A stretch of DNA of 64,000 bases, from positions 107,338-171,337 of the forward strand of contig CAKTXA010000001.1 in NCBI GenBank assembly GCA_934631005.1, written 5' to 3'. A model generated the notes under the pieces. That model saw nothing but the letters and a program-made list of their open reading frames with translations. It searched no databases and was not told the origin of the DNA. A program made the position numbers and the translations under genes. The stretch comes from an uncultured Oscillospiraceae bacterium (GTDB lineage: Bacteria > Bacillota > Clostridia > Oscillospirales > Oscillospiraceae). This document shows, piece after piece, positions 16,742 through 24,139 of this stretch (position 1 is the first letter of the stretch; every line of letters starts with the position of its first letter).

Positions 16742-16845
16742 ACACAACAGCAAGGCTGCACCACACTTGGATTATACCCTGTTTCAGCGCTACTGGCAAG
16801 AAACTTTTTGTTTGTGCCAAATCCGAGTAATAATCAGCTGCACGT

Positions 16846-16878
16846 CATGTGGAACGCCTCCGGCCACATGGCGCTTTT
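16846..16878 (+). terminator. Terminator-like hairpin in the mazF leader
   Basis: CATGTGG (16846-16852) pairs with CCACATG (16864-16870), and GCGCTTTTT follows. Its loop contains GCCTCC, complementary to the GGAGGC of the mazF ribosome binding site (16914-16919). It may act as an attenuator or RBS-sequestering switch about 50 bases before the mazF start. Confidence 0.5.
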
Positions 16879-16925
16879 TGACTTGTTCACATCATTCACC
16901 CGACACAAATAAGGAGGCTAACAAA

Positions 16926-17294
16926 ATGTACACCTACAACAGATTTGAGATTTGGCTTGCAGAACTTCCAAAGCAGGATGACAGCCACATCACCGCCGGA
17001 ACACGCCCGGTGATTCTAATCAGCAACGACGCCGCCAACCTGCACAGCTCCGTACTCACCGTTATACCGGTGACCAGCAAAGTCCAGAAACGTCAGCTGC
17101 CGACGCACGTTTACCTTGCCGGCTGCGGCTTGAGCTTGCCGAGTCTGGCGCTGGCAGAGCAGGTCACGGCTATTGACAAAACAAGGCTTTTGAAGAAGAT
17201 TGGCTATATTTCTGACTATTTCACGCGGATGCAGCTTGTTCACGCCTTGGAAGTCCAGCTCGGTATCGTTCCGTTGCTCCGTCCAGCAGCGTAA
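16926..17294 (+). CDS. MazF/PemK-family endoribonuclease toxin
   Basis: A 122-residue protein, starting at an ATG seven bases after AAGGAGGC. It has the PemK/MazF fold pattern: an N-terminal strand FEIWLAELP, then the conserved GTRPVILISNDAAN, VLTVIPVTSK and LPTHVYL, and C-terminal LALAEQVTAIDK. Family members are single-strand mRNA interferases, normally neutralised by a small antitoxin encoded just upstream. No such gene is directly upstream on this strand. The candidates are the divergent RHH protein and the HTH protein 13 bp downstream. Many firmicute element-borne MazF-like genes serve in plasmid or ICE maintenance. A long structured leader precedes it. Confidence 0.85.
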   Translation: MYTYNRFEIWLAELPKQDDSHITAGTRPVILISNDAANLHSSVLTVIPVTSKVQKRQLPTHVYLAGCGLSLPSLALAEQVTAIDKTRLLKKIGYISDYFTRMQLVHALEVQLGIVPLLRPAA

Positions 17295-17307
17295 GGGAGG
17301 CTACTCG

Positions 17308-17541
17308 ATGGAATACAAATACCCGGTCATTGACGTGCGTGCAACAGGGGAGCACATTGAGGAAATTTGCAAGGACAACGGCTATACGCCCAAAACGCTT
17401 TGCTCGGCACTCGGTCTGGCGGCCACGCAGTCTGTCTACCACTGGTATCGTGGCCGCAGTTTACCATCGGCAGACAATCTTTATGCACTGGCGCGTTTGC
17501 TGAACATGCACATGGATGATTTTATTGTGGAAGCAGCATAA
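17308..17541 (+). CDS. Small helix-turn-helix protein (XRE-like)
   Basis: A 77-residue protein starting after GGGAGG with good spacing, 13 bp downstream of mazF. Residues 18-70 fit a Cro/C1-type HTH: ICKDNGYTPKTLCSALGL, then VYHWYRGRSLPSADNLYALA. Many mobile elements encode such proteins with the consensus 'QxVYxWxxGxxLPxxxNLxxLA'. It is probably co-transcribed with mazF and could regulate the element or act as a non-classical antitoxin. The latter is only an inference from position. Confidence 0.75.
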   Translation: MEYKYPVIDVRATGEHIEEICKDNGYTPKTLCSALGLAATQSVYHWYRGRSLPSADNLYALARLLNMHMDDFIVEAA

Positions 17542-17747
17542 TCGTGCGCGTGTATGTGCAAGCTTGCAGCCTATTTTTACACCAAATCCTGTGCGCCGTC
17601 AAGCAACGGCGAATTTTTCTTTCAAAAAAGCAATGATTTTTCTCGTATTATCCGTTTTAGAAAAACTTTCACGGTGTTGCACTTGCCGTTGCGGTGTGAT
17701 ACGAAAACACTGCAAAATTTGCGAAAAAGTCAGAAATAAAAAAATAA

Positions 17748-17797
17748 TTGCTTTCCAGTAGGACTGTGGGTATAATTAAACTGAAAATATTATACCC
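17748..17797 (+). promoter_or_regulatory. Promoter with palindromic operator before the SHOCT-like gene
   Basis: TTGCTT (17748-17753) and TATAAT (17771-17776) are 17 bases apart. GGGTATAAT (17768-17776) is inverted as ATTATACCC (17789-17797), so a 9-bp dyad covers the -10 box and start region. It is a likely repressor site, for the HTH protein or another regulator. Confidence 0.65.
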
Positions 17798-17804
17798 GCG
17801 AACA

Positions 17805-17848
17805 AAGGGCTTGCTGTCTGCGATACAGATGGCAAGCCCTTGTGTTTT
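17805..17848 (+). terminator. Leader hairpin (possible attenuator)
   Basis: AAGGGCTTGC and GCAAGCCCTT pair around a loop and are followed by GTGTTTT. It lies between the promoter at 17748-17776 and the SHOCT-like gene, so it may attenuate that transcript. The rest of the 17542-17915 gap is AT-rich and without an ORF. Confidence 0.55.
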
Positions 17849-17915
17849 CCCAACAGATACTGGGATAGCACCGCATGATTCAAATTACCACTGGGAATAC
17901 TTACATATAAAGGAG

Positions 17916-18134
17916 GTGGACGACATCGGCACACAGAAGAGTCTGTCGCTGGAGCAGCGAAAAAAAGCGTACGCGGAGCAGGCTTGGCTGAACTACTACA
18001 ATCAGGTTTTATTTGACGCAGGCCTTATCTCGGAATCCGAACGGAATCGTATGCGGAATAAAATTAGTGCGCTGACGCCGTCCACCGCCGGGAAATTTGA
18101 CTTCCGTATCCGCACCTCTCGCGGCGAAGTGTAA
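17916..18134 (+). CDS. Small SHOCT-like protein preceding the recombinase
   Basis: About 70 residues. The core AEQAWLNYYNQVLFDAGLIS followed by ESERNRMRNKI fits the short C-terminal (SHOCT) helical motif. Proteins of this kind often sit directly upstream of large serine recombinases in clostridial elements. The start is unclear. AAGGAGG at 17910-17916 is strong, but the only in-frame standard start nearby is a GTG overlapping it (17916). An ATC codon at 17925 has the right spacing, so a rare start codon or a sequence error is possible. The frame itself is convincing. The role is unknown. Confidence 0.6.
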   Translation: MDDIGTQKSLSLEQRKKAYAEQAWLNYYNQVLFDAGLISESERNRMRNKISALTPSTAGKFDFRIRTSRGEV

Positions 18135-18145
18135 AAAGAATACAC

Positions 18146-18174
18146 TTGTCAGTTTCGTTTGATAATGTTATAGT
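18146..18174 (+). promoter_or_regulatory. Predicted promoter of the serine recombinase
   Basis: TTGTCA and TATAGT are separated by 17 bases, about 40 bases before the recombinase start. Confidence 0.6.
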
Positions 18175-18215
18175 ATTATTAGAACATGATACAACGAACA
18201 GCAAGGGGTTTTCTT

Positions 18216-19886
18216 ATGGACATCCATACCATCCAGCAGGAGCTCAAAACAAAAAAGATTTACGATTTGCCGCTGCGCGTGACCTACTATGCGCGCGTGT
18301 CGTCCGAGAGTGACGAGCAGCTGAATTCCCTTGGCAACCAGATTGCCTACTATGAAGACCTGATTCGTCAAAATCAGGCGTGGACATTTGTGCCGGGGTA
18401 CATTGACGAGGGCTTGTCCGGCATTTCTACGAAGAAGCGCGAGAACTTCAACCGCATGGTAGATGATGCTGAGGAACACCGTTTTGACCTTATTATCACA
18501 AAGGAAATCTCTCGCTTTGCCCGAAACACGCTTGATTCTATCCAGTACACGCGCCAACTTTTTAGCTACGGTGTCGGCGTATTCTTCCAGAATGACAATA
18601 TCAACACGCTGGACGAGGACAGCGAGTTTCGGCTGACCATCATGTCCGGTATCGCGCAGGACGAGCTGCGCAAGCTGTCCTCGCGTGTAAAATTCGGTCA
18701 CCAGCAGGCGATCAAATCAAACGTCGTACTCGGCAACAGCCGCATCTTCGGCTATACAAAAGCGAATGGAAAGCTGGTCATCGACGAAACGGAAGCGCCG
18801 ATGGTGCGGGAGCTGTTTGAGCTTTACGCGACCGGCGAGTATTCGATGAAGCAGGTAGAGACACTGTTTTGGAACAAGGGCTACCGCAACCACAACGGCA
18901 AGAAAATCGCGCACACCACCATGTCCAACCTGATTTCCAACCCTAAATACAAGGGCTATTACGTCGGAAACAAGGTCAAGGTCGTGGATATGTTCACGAA
19001 GAAGCAGAAATTCCTCCCGCCGGAGGAATGGGTCATGTTCAAGGACGAAACCGGCGAAATTGTGCCGGCCATCGTATCTGAGGAAGTCTGGGACACGGCA
19101 AATGCTGTCCTGAAAAAGCGCAGCGAGGACGTGAAAGCGCGGCAGGGCATCAGCAATCACGCCAATCTTCTGACTGGGAAGCTCTTTTGCACGCACTGCG
19201 GCGCGGCCTATTACCGGCGCGACACCGTGGACCGCTCCGGGCAGAAAAACAGCAAATGGGTCTGCTCGGGCAAAATCAAAAACGGCAGCGACTCGTGTCC
19301 GTCATTCGCGATTTATGAAAGCGAAATCAAGCCGGTGCTGTTGGAAGTTCTGCGTGACACAGGCGCAGATGCAAAAGCGATGATTGAACGCTACATGGAA
19401 TTATACCGCGAGATTCACACGGACGGCAGCTTGTCTAAGAAAATCGAGGAGCAAGAACAAATCATCGAGCTTGGCGAGAAGAAAAAGCAGAAGCTGCTCC
19501 AGCTTGCCGCAACCGGCAATCTGAGCGACCATGACTTCTTCTCTATGAATAAACAGTGCACCGCGGAAATTGAACAGGCACAGGAAGAACTCAGAACGCT
19601 GTGTGAGCAGCGCGACTCCGCGAGCGACTTCAAAAAGCACATGGACACCATCCGCAATGTCTTGCAGGCAGCCGAACGCGACGCTGCCTCCGGCGTTATC
19701 AACAAGGACTTCGTAGACAAGTATATCGACAAAATCTACGCCACGATGGATGATGAGAACACGATGCATCTGCAAATCAAGATATTTACGGGCGAAACGA
19801 CGGACAAGTACCTCTCCAATCTCAAAAGTCGTACGGGTCACACGTTCAAGAAAATGATCGAGGCTTACGAGCGCTCCATGAAGTAA
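18216..19886 (+). CDS. Large serine recombinase
   Basis: A 556-residue site-specific recombinase starting at MDIHTI, after AAGGGG. The resolvase catalytic domain contains VTYYARVSSESDEQ with the nucleophilic serine, then GLSGISTKKRENFNRM and ITKEISRFARN. A recombinase domain follows (about 160-290). A zinc ribbon CTHCGAAYYRR ... WVCSG ... C comes next, then a long coiled coil (about 410-480), characteristic of serine integrases that control directionality. Such enzymes integrate phages or mobilisable elements through short att sites, usually near one end of the element. Two strong terminators follow, and chromosomal-type genes resume beyond 20 kb, so an attachment site may lie near 19.9-20.0 kb. 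Confidence 0.92.
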   Translation: MDIHTIQQELKTKKIYDLPLRVTYYARVSSESDEQLNSLGNQIAYYEDLIRQNQAWTFVPGYIDEGLSGISTKKRENFNRMVDDAEEHRFDLIITKEISRFARNTLDSIQYTRQLFSYGVGVFFQNDNINTLDEDSEFRLTIMSGIAQDELRKLSSRVKFGHQQAIKSNVVLGNSRIFGYTKANGKLVIDETEAPMVRELFELYATGEYSMKQVETLFWNKGYRNHNGKKIAHTTMSNLISNPKYKGYYVGNKVKVVDMFTKKQKFLPPEEWVMFKDETGEIVPAIVSEEVWDTANAVLKKRSEDVKARQGISNHANLLTGKLFCTHCGAAYYRRDTVDRSGQKNSKWVCSGKIKNGSDSCPSFAIYESEIKPVLLEVLRDTGADAKAMIERYMELYREIHTDGSLSKKIEEQEQIIELGEKKKQKLLQLAATGNLSDHDFFSMNKQCTAEIEQAQEELRTLCEQRDSASDFKKHMDTIRNVLQAAERDAASGVINKDFVDKYIDKIYATMDDENTMHLQIKIFTGETTDKYLSNLKSRTGHTFKKMIEAYERSMK

Positions 19887-19914
19887 TTTGTTCTTCCCAC
19901 TCGGGGAGAACGGA

Positions 19915-19955
19915 AGCAGGCTGTATCCGTTTTTACGGACACAGCCTGCTTTTTT
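19915..19955 (+). terminator. Terminator of the serine recombinase
   Basis: AGCAGGCTGTATCCGT pairs with ACGGACACAGCCTGCT around TTTT and is followed by TTTTT. A smaller hairpin GTTCTTCCC/GGGGAGAAC precedes it at 19890-19911. Confidence 0.85.
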
Positions 19956-19976
19956 GCCCGCGATGAGCTTGTGCCG

Positions 19977-20014
19977 AAGATCGGCGGTGCTCGTGGGAGC
20001 ATCGCCGATCTTTT
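19977..20014. terminator. Terminator at the element/chromosome junction
   Basis: AAGATCGGCGGTGCTC and GGAGCATCGCCGATCTT pair around GTG, then TTTT. It can serve the recombinase on the plus strand and the glycosidase remnant on the minus strand. Confidence 0.7.
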
Positions 20015-20017
20015 ATC

Positions 20018-20296
20018 TTATGCTTCTGAAATTTTCTGATACACCTCGGCCTCCCATGGCTCTAAGGACGTCCGTTCGAGGGCGGGCCGGGGTGTTTCCA
20101 GATTCGTCAGGATGCGCCGCCAGCGGGCGGAGCGGATGGGTTCCGGCAGGTGCAGCGCCGCGGGGCGGTCGGACTTGTTTGCCACCACCAGCAGCGTCTC
20201 CTCCGCGCAGGTGCGCGTATAGTAACCGCTGACGAAATGTCTGCGGCCCTCAGCGGCTCTTGCCAATTTGATCATCGGTTACCAAAGCTGTTCCAT
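20018..20296 (-). pseudogene. GH13 glycosidase remnant with large internal deletion
   Basis: On the minus strand GGAGGGCGTT precedes ATG GAA CAG CTT TGG, then an immediate TAA. MEQLW resembles the N-terminus of GH13 alpha-glucosidases/sucrose phosphorylases, which continue WK..VVYQIYP. Eighteen bases on, an 85-residue frame resumes (MIKLARAAEGRRHFVSG ... TLLVVANKSDRPAALHLPEP ... LEPWEAEVYQ). This is the C-terminal beta-domain pattern of the same family, where ETLLVVANxSD and a final LxPWEaxVY are typical. The catalytic barrel is therefore missing. The promoter remains intact. I read this as a deletion scar, possibly linked to arrival of the adjacent element. Confidence 0.6.
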
Positions 20297-20340
20297 AACG
20301 CCCTCCGTTTTATTCGGTAATTGAATATACTATTAGGAAT

Positions 20341-20369
20341 ATTTTACAGCACATCTGTGTAGAGGTCAA
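20341..20369 (-). promoter_or_regulatory. Surviving promoter of the GH13 remnant
   Basis: On the minus strand TTGACC and TAAAAT are 17 bases apart, about 45 bases before the remnant ATG. The remaining gap up to 20587 shows no gene. Confidence 0.55.
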
Positions 20370-20587
20370 CCTGTGACGGTCTGCGCCGGGGCGTGCTTTG
20401 TCAACTTACAGGGTCCGTTCTGGGTGCAAAGCGCCCAAATTCTGCAAAATTCGATGTTTTTTCGGAGCGCAAGTCTGTTTGTTTACAAATCGTTCGTGGC
20501 GAATTCACAGTTTGGACATGATTGTCCCGTATCCTAAAGCCATGGAAACCAACGTTTTCCTCTCTTTTCTCTTTCTCTTTTCTCTCT

Positions 20588-20844
20588 AATGCAAATGCCT
20601 GCGGCCTTCGCCGCAGGCATTTGCATTTACATGCACCGCTAACGCGGTGCATGTTCAAACGAAACCCGCTTCGCTGGGCTTTCGTTTGAGTGGGCTTGCG
20701 CCCTGCGCGCGCATAATTTTTTGTGCAGGCACAAAAAATTCCACACTTGCAGGCCGAAAAGTATTTTTGCCGACGCGCATGTCGTCGGCAAAAATGATCT
20801 CCATTTTATTTTGCACCTGCGGGCGCAAAACTCTGCGAGGCTTT
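20588..20844 (-). repeat. F1 repeat copy 1 (multi-hairpin intergenic element), minus orientation
   Basis: Directly 3' of obg. Read on the minus strand it starts AAAGCCTCGCAGAGTTTTG. Stems follow: GCGCCcgcaGG(C/T)GC, TTTTTGCCGACG/CGTCGGCAAAAA, AATTTTTTGTGC/GCACAAAAAATT, CAAACGAAA/TTTCGTTTG, then CATGCACCGC/GCGGTGCATG (20629-20652). Beyond that a near-perfect hairpin AATGCAAATGCC/GGCATTTGCATT occupies 20588-20627. It matches the other five F1 copies in order, although the stem sequences differ. Confidence 0.75.
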
Positions 20845-20863
20845 ATGGGGCCGCGCAGATTTT

Positions 20864-22138
20864 TTATTTCGTGTACTCAAACTCAAAATCGTAGATGCTG
20901 ACGGTGTCGCCGTCCTGGATGCCCATGGTCTCCAGGCGGTCGAACAGGCCGCTTTTGCGCAGCTGGCGGTCAAAATACATCCGCGATTCGTAGTCCTCAA
21001 AGTTAATATCATTCAGCAGCTTCAAGATCCACGGGCCGGACACCAGCCACAGGTCCTCGTGCTGTTCGATCTTCAGTTCGTCCGCGTCGCCCGCCTCGGC
21101 CAGCGGCTTGACATAGTCCGGCTCGTAATACACGACCGGCGGCAGCTCTGCGAGCCTGCCCGCGATCACGCGCATGAGCTGTTTGGTGCCCGCGGTGGTG
21201 GCGGCGGAGATCTCATAGAACGGGAAGCCGCGCTCCGTCACATACGCCCGCAGACGCTCGAGATTGTCGCTGCCGTCGGGGATGAGGTCGGTCTTGTTGG
21301 CCGCCACGATCATCGGCCGCGCGGCCAGCTCCGGCGAATACTGCCGCAGCTCCTCGTTGATCTTCTCAAAATCCTCCACCGGGTCGCGATCCTCGCAGCC
21401 GGACACATCCACGATGTGCACCAGCAGCCGGCAGCGGTCGATATGCCGCAAAAAGTCGTGCCCAAGGCCGGCGCCGTCCGCCGCGCCCTCGATGATGCCG
21501 GGGATGTCCGCCATCACGAACGACACGCCCTCGTCCACATAAATGACGCCCAGATTCGGATAGAGCGTGGTAAAGTGGTAGTTCGCGATCTTCGGATGCG
21601 CGTTCGACGTGACCGACAGCAGCGTCGACTTGCCCACGTTCGGGAAGCCAACGAGGCCCACGTCCGCCAGCAGCTTTAATTCCAGCACGACCTCATGCTC
21701 CTCGCCGGGCATACCGGCCTTGGCAAAGCGCGGCACCTGCCGCGTGGGCGTGGCAAAATGCTGGTTGCCCCAGCCACCGCGGCCGCCCTTGCAGAGCACA
21801 TAATCCTCGCTGCCGGACATATCCTGTATGACGGCGTTCGTCTCGGCGTCGCGCACGACGGTGCCGCGCGGCACCTTGATAACGAGATCCTGCCCGCGCT
21901 TGCCCTTGCAGCGGCTGCCCTGCCCGTCCTGCCCGTTCGGCGCGGTGTATTTGCGCTTGTAGCGGAAGTCCATCAGCGTGGAGAGGTTATCGTCCACCCG
22001 CAGCACGATGCTGCCGCCGTTGCCGCCGTCGCCGCCGTCGGGCCCGCCCGCGGCCACGTACTTTTCGCGGTGGAACGCGATGGCCCCATTGCCGCCGCTG
22101 CCCGCCTTGACGCTGATCTTTACCTTATCAACAAACAT
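20864..22138 (-). CDS. obg: Obg-family GTPase (ribosome assembly)
   Basis: 424 residues with the full Obg layout. The Gly-rich Obg domain comes first (GSGGNGAIAFHREKY, GGPDGGDGGNGG). The G domain (about 160-330) has G1 GFPNVGKST, G3 DIPGIIEGA and G4 NKTDL. A C-terminal OCT domain (about 350-424) follows. Obg binds the 50S subunit and couples GTP levels to late ribosome assembly, growth and sporulation. It follows rplU-prp-rpmA on the same strand, the usual firmicute order, but a terminator after rpmA suggests that much of its expression may be separate or depend on read-through. Confidence 0.97.
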   Translation of the reverse strand: MFVDKVKISVKAGSGGNGAIAFHREKYVAAGGPDGGDGGNGGSIVLRVDDNLSTLMDFRYKRKYTAPNGQDGQGSRCKGKRGQDLVIKVPRGTVVRDAETNAVIQDMSGSEDYVLCKGGRGGWGNQHFATPTRQVPRFAKAGMPGEEHEVVLELKLLADVGLVGFPNVGKSTLLSVTSNAHPKIANYHFTTLYPNLGVIYVDEGVSFVMADIPGIIEGAADGAGLGHDFLRHIDRCRLLVHIVDVSGCEDRDPVEDFEKINEELRQYSPELAARPMIVAANKTDLIPDGSDNLERLRAYVTERGFPFYEISAATTAGTKQLMRVIAGRLAELPPVVYYEPDYVKPLAEAGDADELKIEQHEDLWLVSGPWILKLLNDINFEDYESRMYFDRQLRKSGLFDRLETMGIQDGDTVSIYDFEFEYTK

Positions 22139-22166
22139 ATAGAATCCCCCTTTCGGGTCTCATGCA

Positions 22167-22198
22167 AAAGTCCCGGACATAGGAATATGTCCGGGACT
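22167..22198 (-). terminator. Terminator after rpmA
   Basis: AGTCCCGGACATA and TATGTCCGGGACT form a perfect 13-bp stem with a four-base loop, followed on the minus strand by TTTT. It separates rpmA from obg. Confidence 0.8.
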
Positions 22199-22209
22199 CT
22201 TCGTGCAAA

Positions 22210-22491
22210 TTACTGTTCAGCGTAAACGGAGCACATTTTGCGATCCTTACCCATACGCTCGAAACGGACCTTGCCGTCGATCTTGGCAAACAGGGTATCG
22301 TCCTTGCCGATGCCGACATTGTTGCCCGGGTGGATATGCGTGCCTCTCTGGCGGACGAGAATGTTGCCCGCGAGCACGAACTGGCCGTCCGCGCGCTTGA
22401 CGCCGAGGCGCTTGGACTCGGAATCACGACCGTTCTTGGTCGAGCCGCCGCCCTTCTTATGCGCGAAGAACTGGAAACTCATTTTCAGCAT
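22210..22491 (-). CDS. rpmA: 50S ribosomal protein L27
   Basis: 93 residues, with a start set by GGAGGTG seven bases upstream. The N-terminus [18 protein letters not shown] carries the firmicute extension that is cut before AHKKG. The mature N-terminus then reaches the peptidyl transferase centre. The Prp protease that performs this cut is encoded immediately upstream. The rest ([20 protein letters not shown]) is typical L27. Confidence 0.97.
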   Translation of the reverse strand: MLKMSFQFFAHKKGGGSTKNGRDSESKRLGVKRADGQFVLAGNILVRQRGTHIHPGNNVGIGKDDTLFAKIDGKVRFERMGKDRKMCSVYAEQ

Positions 22492-22495
22492 GGTG

Positions 22496-22819
22496 TTACA
22501 CCTCCATAACTTCGATATAATCAGGATACGCATCCCGCAGCTCACACAGCGTGAGCATCATGCCGGTGAGGACGGCCTGCACGGCCTCCTCATCCTCGCA
22601 CACGGCGGGGAGCGTCAGAGTGACACGGGCCTCTTCCTCGTTCACTCTGGTTTTTGCGTGTTCGCCGAGCACCTCACAGATGGTGTGCTCCGCAAACTTG
22701 ACAGCGGTGGAGACCGCCGCACAGACGATGTCTGCGCCGGACTCAGCATAGCCGCTGTGCCCTGCGCAGCAGAATCCGGAGATCCTGCCGTCCTGATCGT
22801 AAAATTCGACTCTGGTCAT
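22496..22819 (-). CDS. prp: Ribosomal-processing cysteine protease Prp
   Basis: 107 residues starting [16 protein letters not shown]. The catalytic pair is His in [17 protein letters not shown] and Cys in that same block (ADIVCAAVS), matching the Prp (YsxB) family. Prp removes the N-terminal extension of L27, an essential step in Firmicutes. It lies one base after rplU and four bases before rpmA, so the three are co-transcribed. Confidence 0.93.
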   Translation of the reverse strand: MTRVEFYDQDGRISGFCCAGHSGYAESGADIVCAAVSTAVKFAEHTICEVLGEHAKTRVNEEEARVTLTLPAVCEDEEAVQAVLTGMMLTLCELRDAYPDYIEVMEV

Positions 22820-22820
22820 C

Positions 22821-23132
22821 TTACAGAGCGATCTTTTCGATCTGCACCTTGGTATAGGGCTGTCTGTGACCCTTGAGGGACTTGGAGTCCTTCTTGGGGC
22901 GATACTTGAAGACACGGATCTTCTTGCCCTTGCCGTTCTTCAGCACCTTCGCCTCGACCGTAGCGCCTGCGACTGTCGGAGCGCCGAACTTGGAGTTCGC
23001 GCCGTCAACAACTGCCAGAACCTGATCGAACGTCACGGTATCTTCCGCGTTCACGTCGAGCTTTTCGATGTAGATCACATCGCCTTCCTTGACGTTGTAC
23101 TGCTTGCCACCGGTAACGATAACTGCCTGCAT
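22821..23132 (-). CDS. rplU: 50S ribosomal protein L21
   Basis: 103 residues starting [18 protein letters not shown] and ending with the conserved basic [14 protein letters not shown] block and [14 protein letters not shown]. It is the first gene of the rplU-prp-rpmA transcript and binds 23S rRNA near L20. The leader upstream is of the size and position of the firmicute L21 autoregulatory leader. Confidence 0.97.
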   Translation of the reverse strand: MQAVIVTGGKQYNVKEGDVIYIEKLDVNAEDTVTFDQVLAVVDGANSKFGAPTVAGATVEAKVLKNGKGKKIRVFKYRPKKDSKSLKGHRQPYTKVQIEKIAL

Positions 23133-23216
23133 TTCCTTGCACCTACCTTTTTTGTAGTCTCGCTCTGGAGGTGTGAGGGTATCCCTCAGCTTAGACCTCT
23201 TCGACGCGGCTTAACG
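23133..23216 (-). promoter_or_regulatory. 5' leader of rplU (candidate L21 leader RNA)
   Basis: The space between the promoter and rplU holds paired segments on the minus strand, for example GAGGTCTAAGCTGAGGGAT with ATCCCTCAC-type complement and AGAGGT/ACCTCC. The location fits the ribosomal L21 leader family. The fold was not checked by computation. Confidence 0.5.
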
Positions 23217-23245
23217 ATTATACCATTGCGCAGAGGGCTTGTCAA
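23217..23245 (-). promoter_or_regulatory. Promoter of rplU-prp-rpmA
   Basis: Perfect consensus on the minus strand: TTGACA (23245-23240), a 17-base spacer, TATAAT (23222-23217). Confidence 0.85.
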
Positions 23246-23284
23246 ATACTTTTTCGCGGTTTTCTGCCGAATTTCCGGGGTAAA

Positions 23285-23734
23285 TCAGTCCTCCGCCCAC
23301 GTTTTTGCGCCGAAGCGTACATTGGCGCAGATTTTTTTCAGACACTCCGCCGCCTCCATGCCGAAATTCTCGTTTTTCGCGAGGTCGGCCAGGCTCACCA
23401 TGCCGCACAGGCGGCCGTTTTCCACCACGGGGAGCCTGCGCACCTGCTCGCGCGCCAGCAGCGCCGCGGCGGCAGCGACGTCCGTCTCCGGCGACACGCT
23501 CACCGGGCGCGTACTCATCACGCGCTGCACGCGCAGCCGCGCGGCGTCCTGCCCGGCGGCGACGCAGCGCACGGCGATGTCCCGGTCGGTCACCACGCCG
23601 ACCAGACGCCCCGCCGTGTCGCGCACGGGGAGCATCCCGAGATTGTGCCGCGCCATCACTCGCGCCGCCACCGCCACCGGCTCCCCCGCCCCCACAGCCA
23701 CCGCCCGCGGATTCATGCAGTCCCTGACCTTCAT
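23285..23734 (-). CDS. Tandem CBS-domain protein
   Basis: 149 residues. The start MKVRDCMNP follows GGGAGGACT. Two CBS motifs fill the protein: residues about 1-60 (MKVRDCMNPRAVAVGAG ... GVVTDRDIAVR) and 68-125 (VMSTRPVSVSPETDVAAA ... LCGMVSLADLAK). CBS pairs bind adenine nucleotides or related ligands and regulate partner proteins. No catalytic domain is attached, so the partner is unknown. It is monocistronic, upstream of the rplU promoter and on the same strand. Confidence 0.88.
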   Translation of the reverse strand: MKVRDCMNPRAVAVGAGEPVAVAARVMARHNLGMLPVRDTAGRLVGVVTDRDIAVRCVAAGQDAARLRVQRVMSTRPVSVSPETDVAAAAALLAREQVRRLPVVENGRLCGMVSLADLAKNENFGMEAAECLKKICANVRFGAKTWAED

Positions 23735-23847
23735 AAACAGTCCTCCCAAATAGAATTCGAAAAGATTCTGCCCAGCGAGAACAATTTTAGACCTTTCACA
23801 AGTTCGTACTTCCACCGTCCTTCTGCCACAGCAGCGATTTGCACAGT

Positions 23848-24090
23848 CCCCTTGGCTTCCCCTGGGGGAAGCTGGCTGCGGAGCGTTAGCGGAGCAGACT
23901 GATGAGGGTCGAGGAGCAGTTGCGTTTAGCTGAAACTGCAAAGCAAATCGTAAGTGCTCCCCGGCCCTCATCTGCCCCCTTCGGGGGCACCTTCCCCCAG
24001 GGGAAGGTATGGGGTGCCTGCGATTCGCCGTTGCGTCGGGGATTCGGCAATGCAAGCTCACTTCTTCACCCTTCACTCTTACTTCTTACC
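23848..24090. repeat. F2 repeat copy 1 (MITE-like)
   Basis: It begins TTGGCTTCCCCTGGGGGAAG, continues through GACTGATGAGGGTC and GTGCTCCCCGGCCCTCATC, then a GGGGAAGGTATGGGGTGCC block and a CGTCGGGGATTCGGCAATGC tail. The left and right arms are inverted repeats of each other (GGGTC..GGAGCA with TGCTCCCC..CCCTCAT). It shares its sequence with copies at 30.8, 32.6 and 53.8 kb. It fills most of the 23735-24139 gap. Confidence 0.8.
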
Positions 24091-24093
24091 TAA

Positions 24094-24125
24094 AAAATCC
24101 CCGCCTTCCGGTCGGAAGGCGGGGG
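24094..24125 (-). terminator. Terminator of nfnAB
   Basis: CCCCGCCTTCC and GGAAGGCGGGG form an 11-bp stem. The minus strand continues into TTTTTTA. Confidence 0.8.
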
Positions 24126-24139
24126 TTCTTTTATTGAAT

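Noticed and set aside
16767..16925. An N-terminal extension of MazF
   Set aside because: The extension is unlike any MazF N-terminus and covers leader hairpins; ATG at 16926 has a strong RBS.
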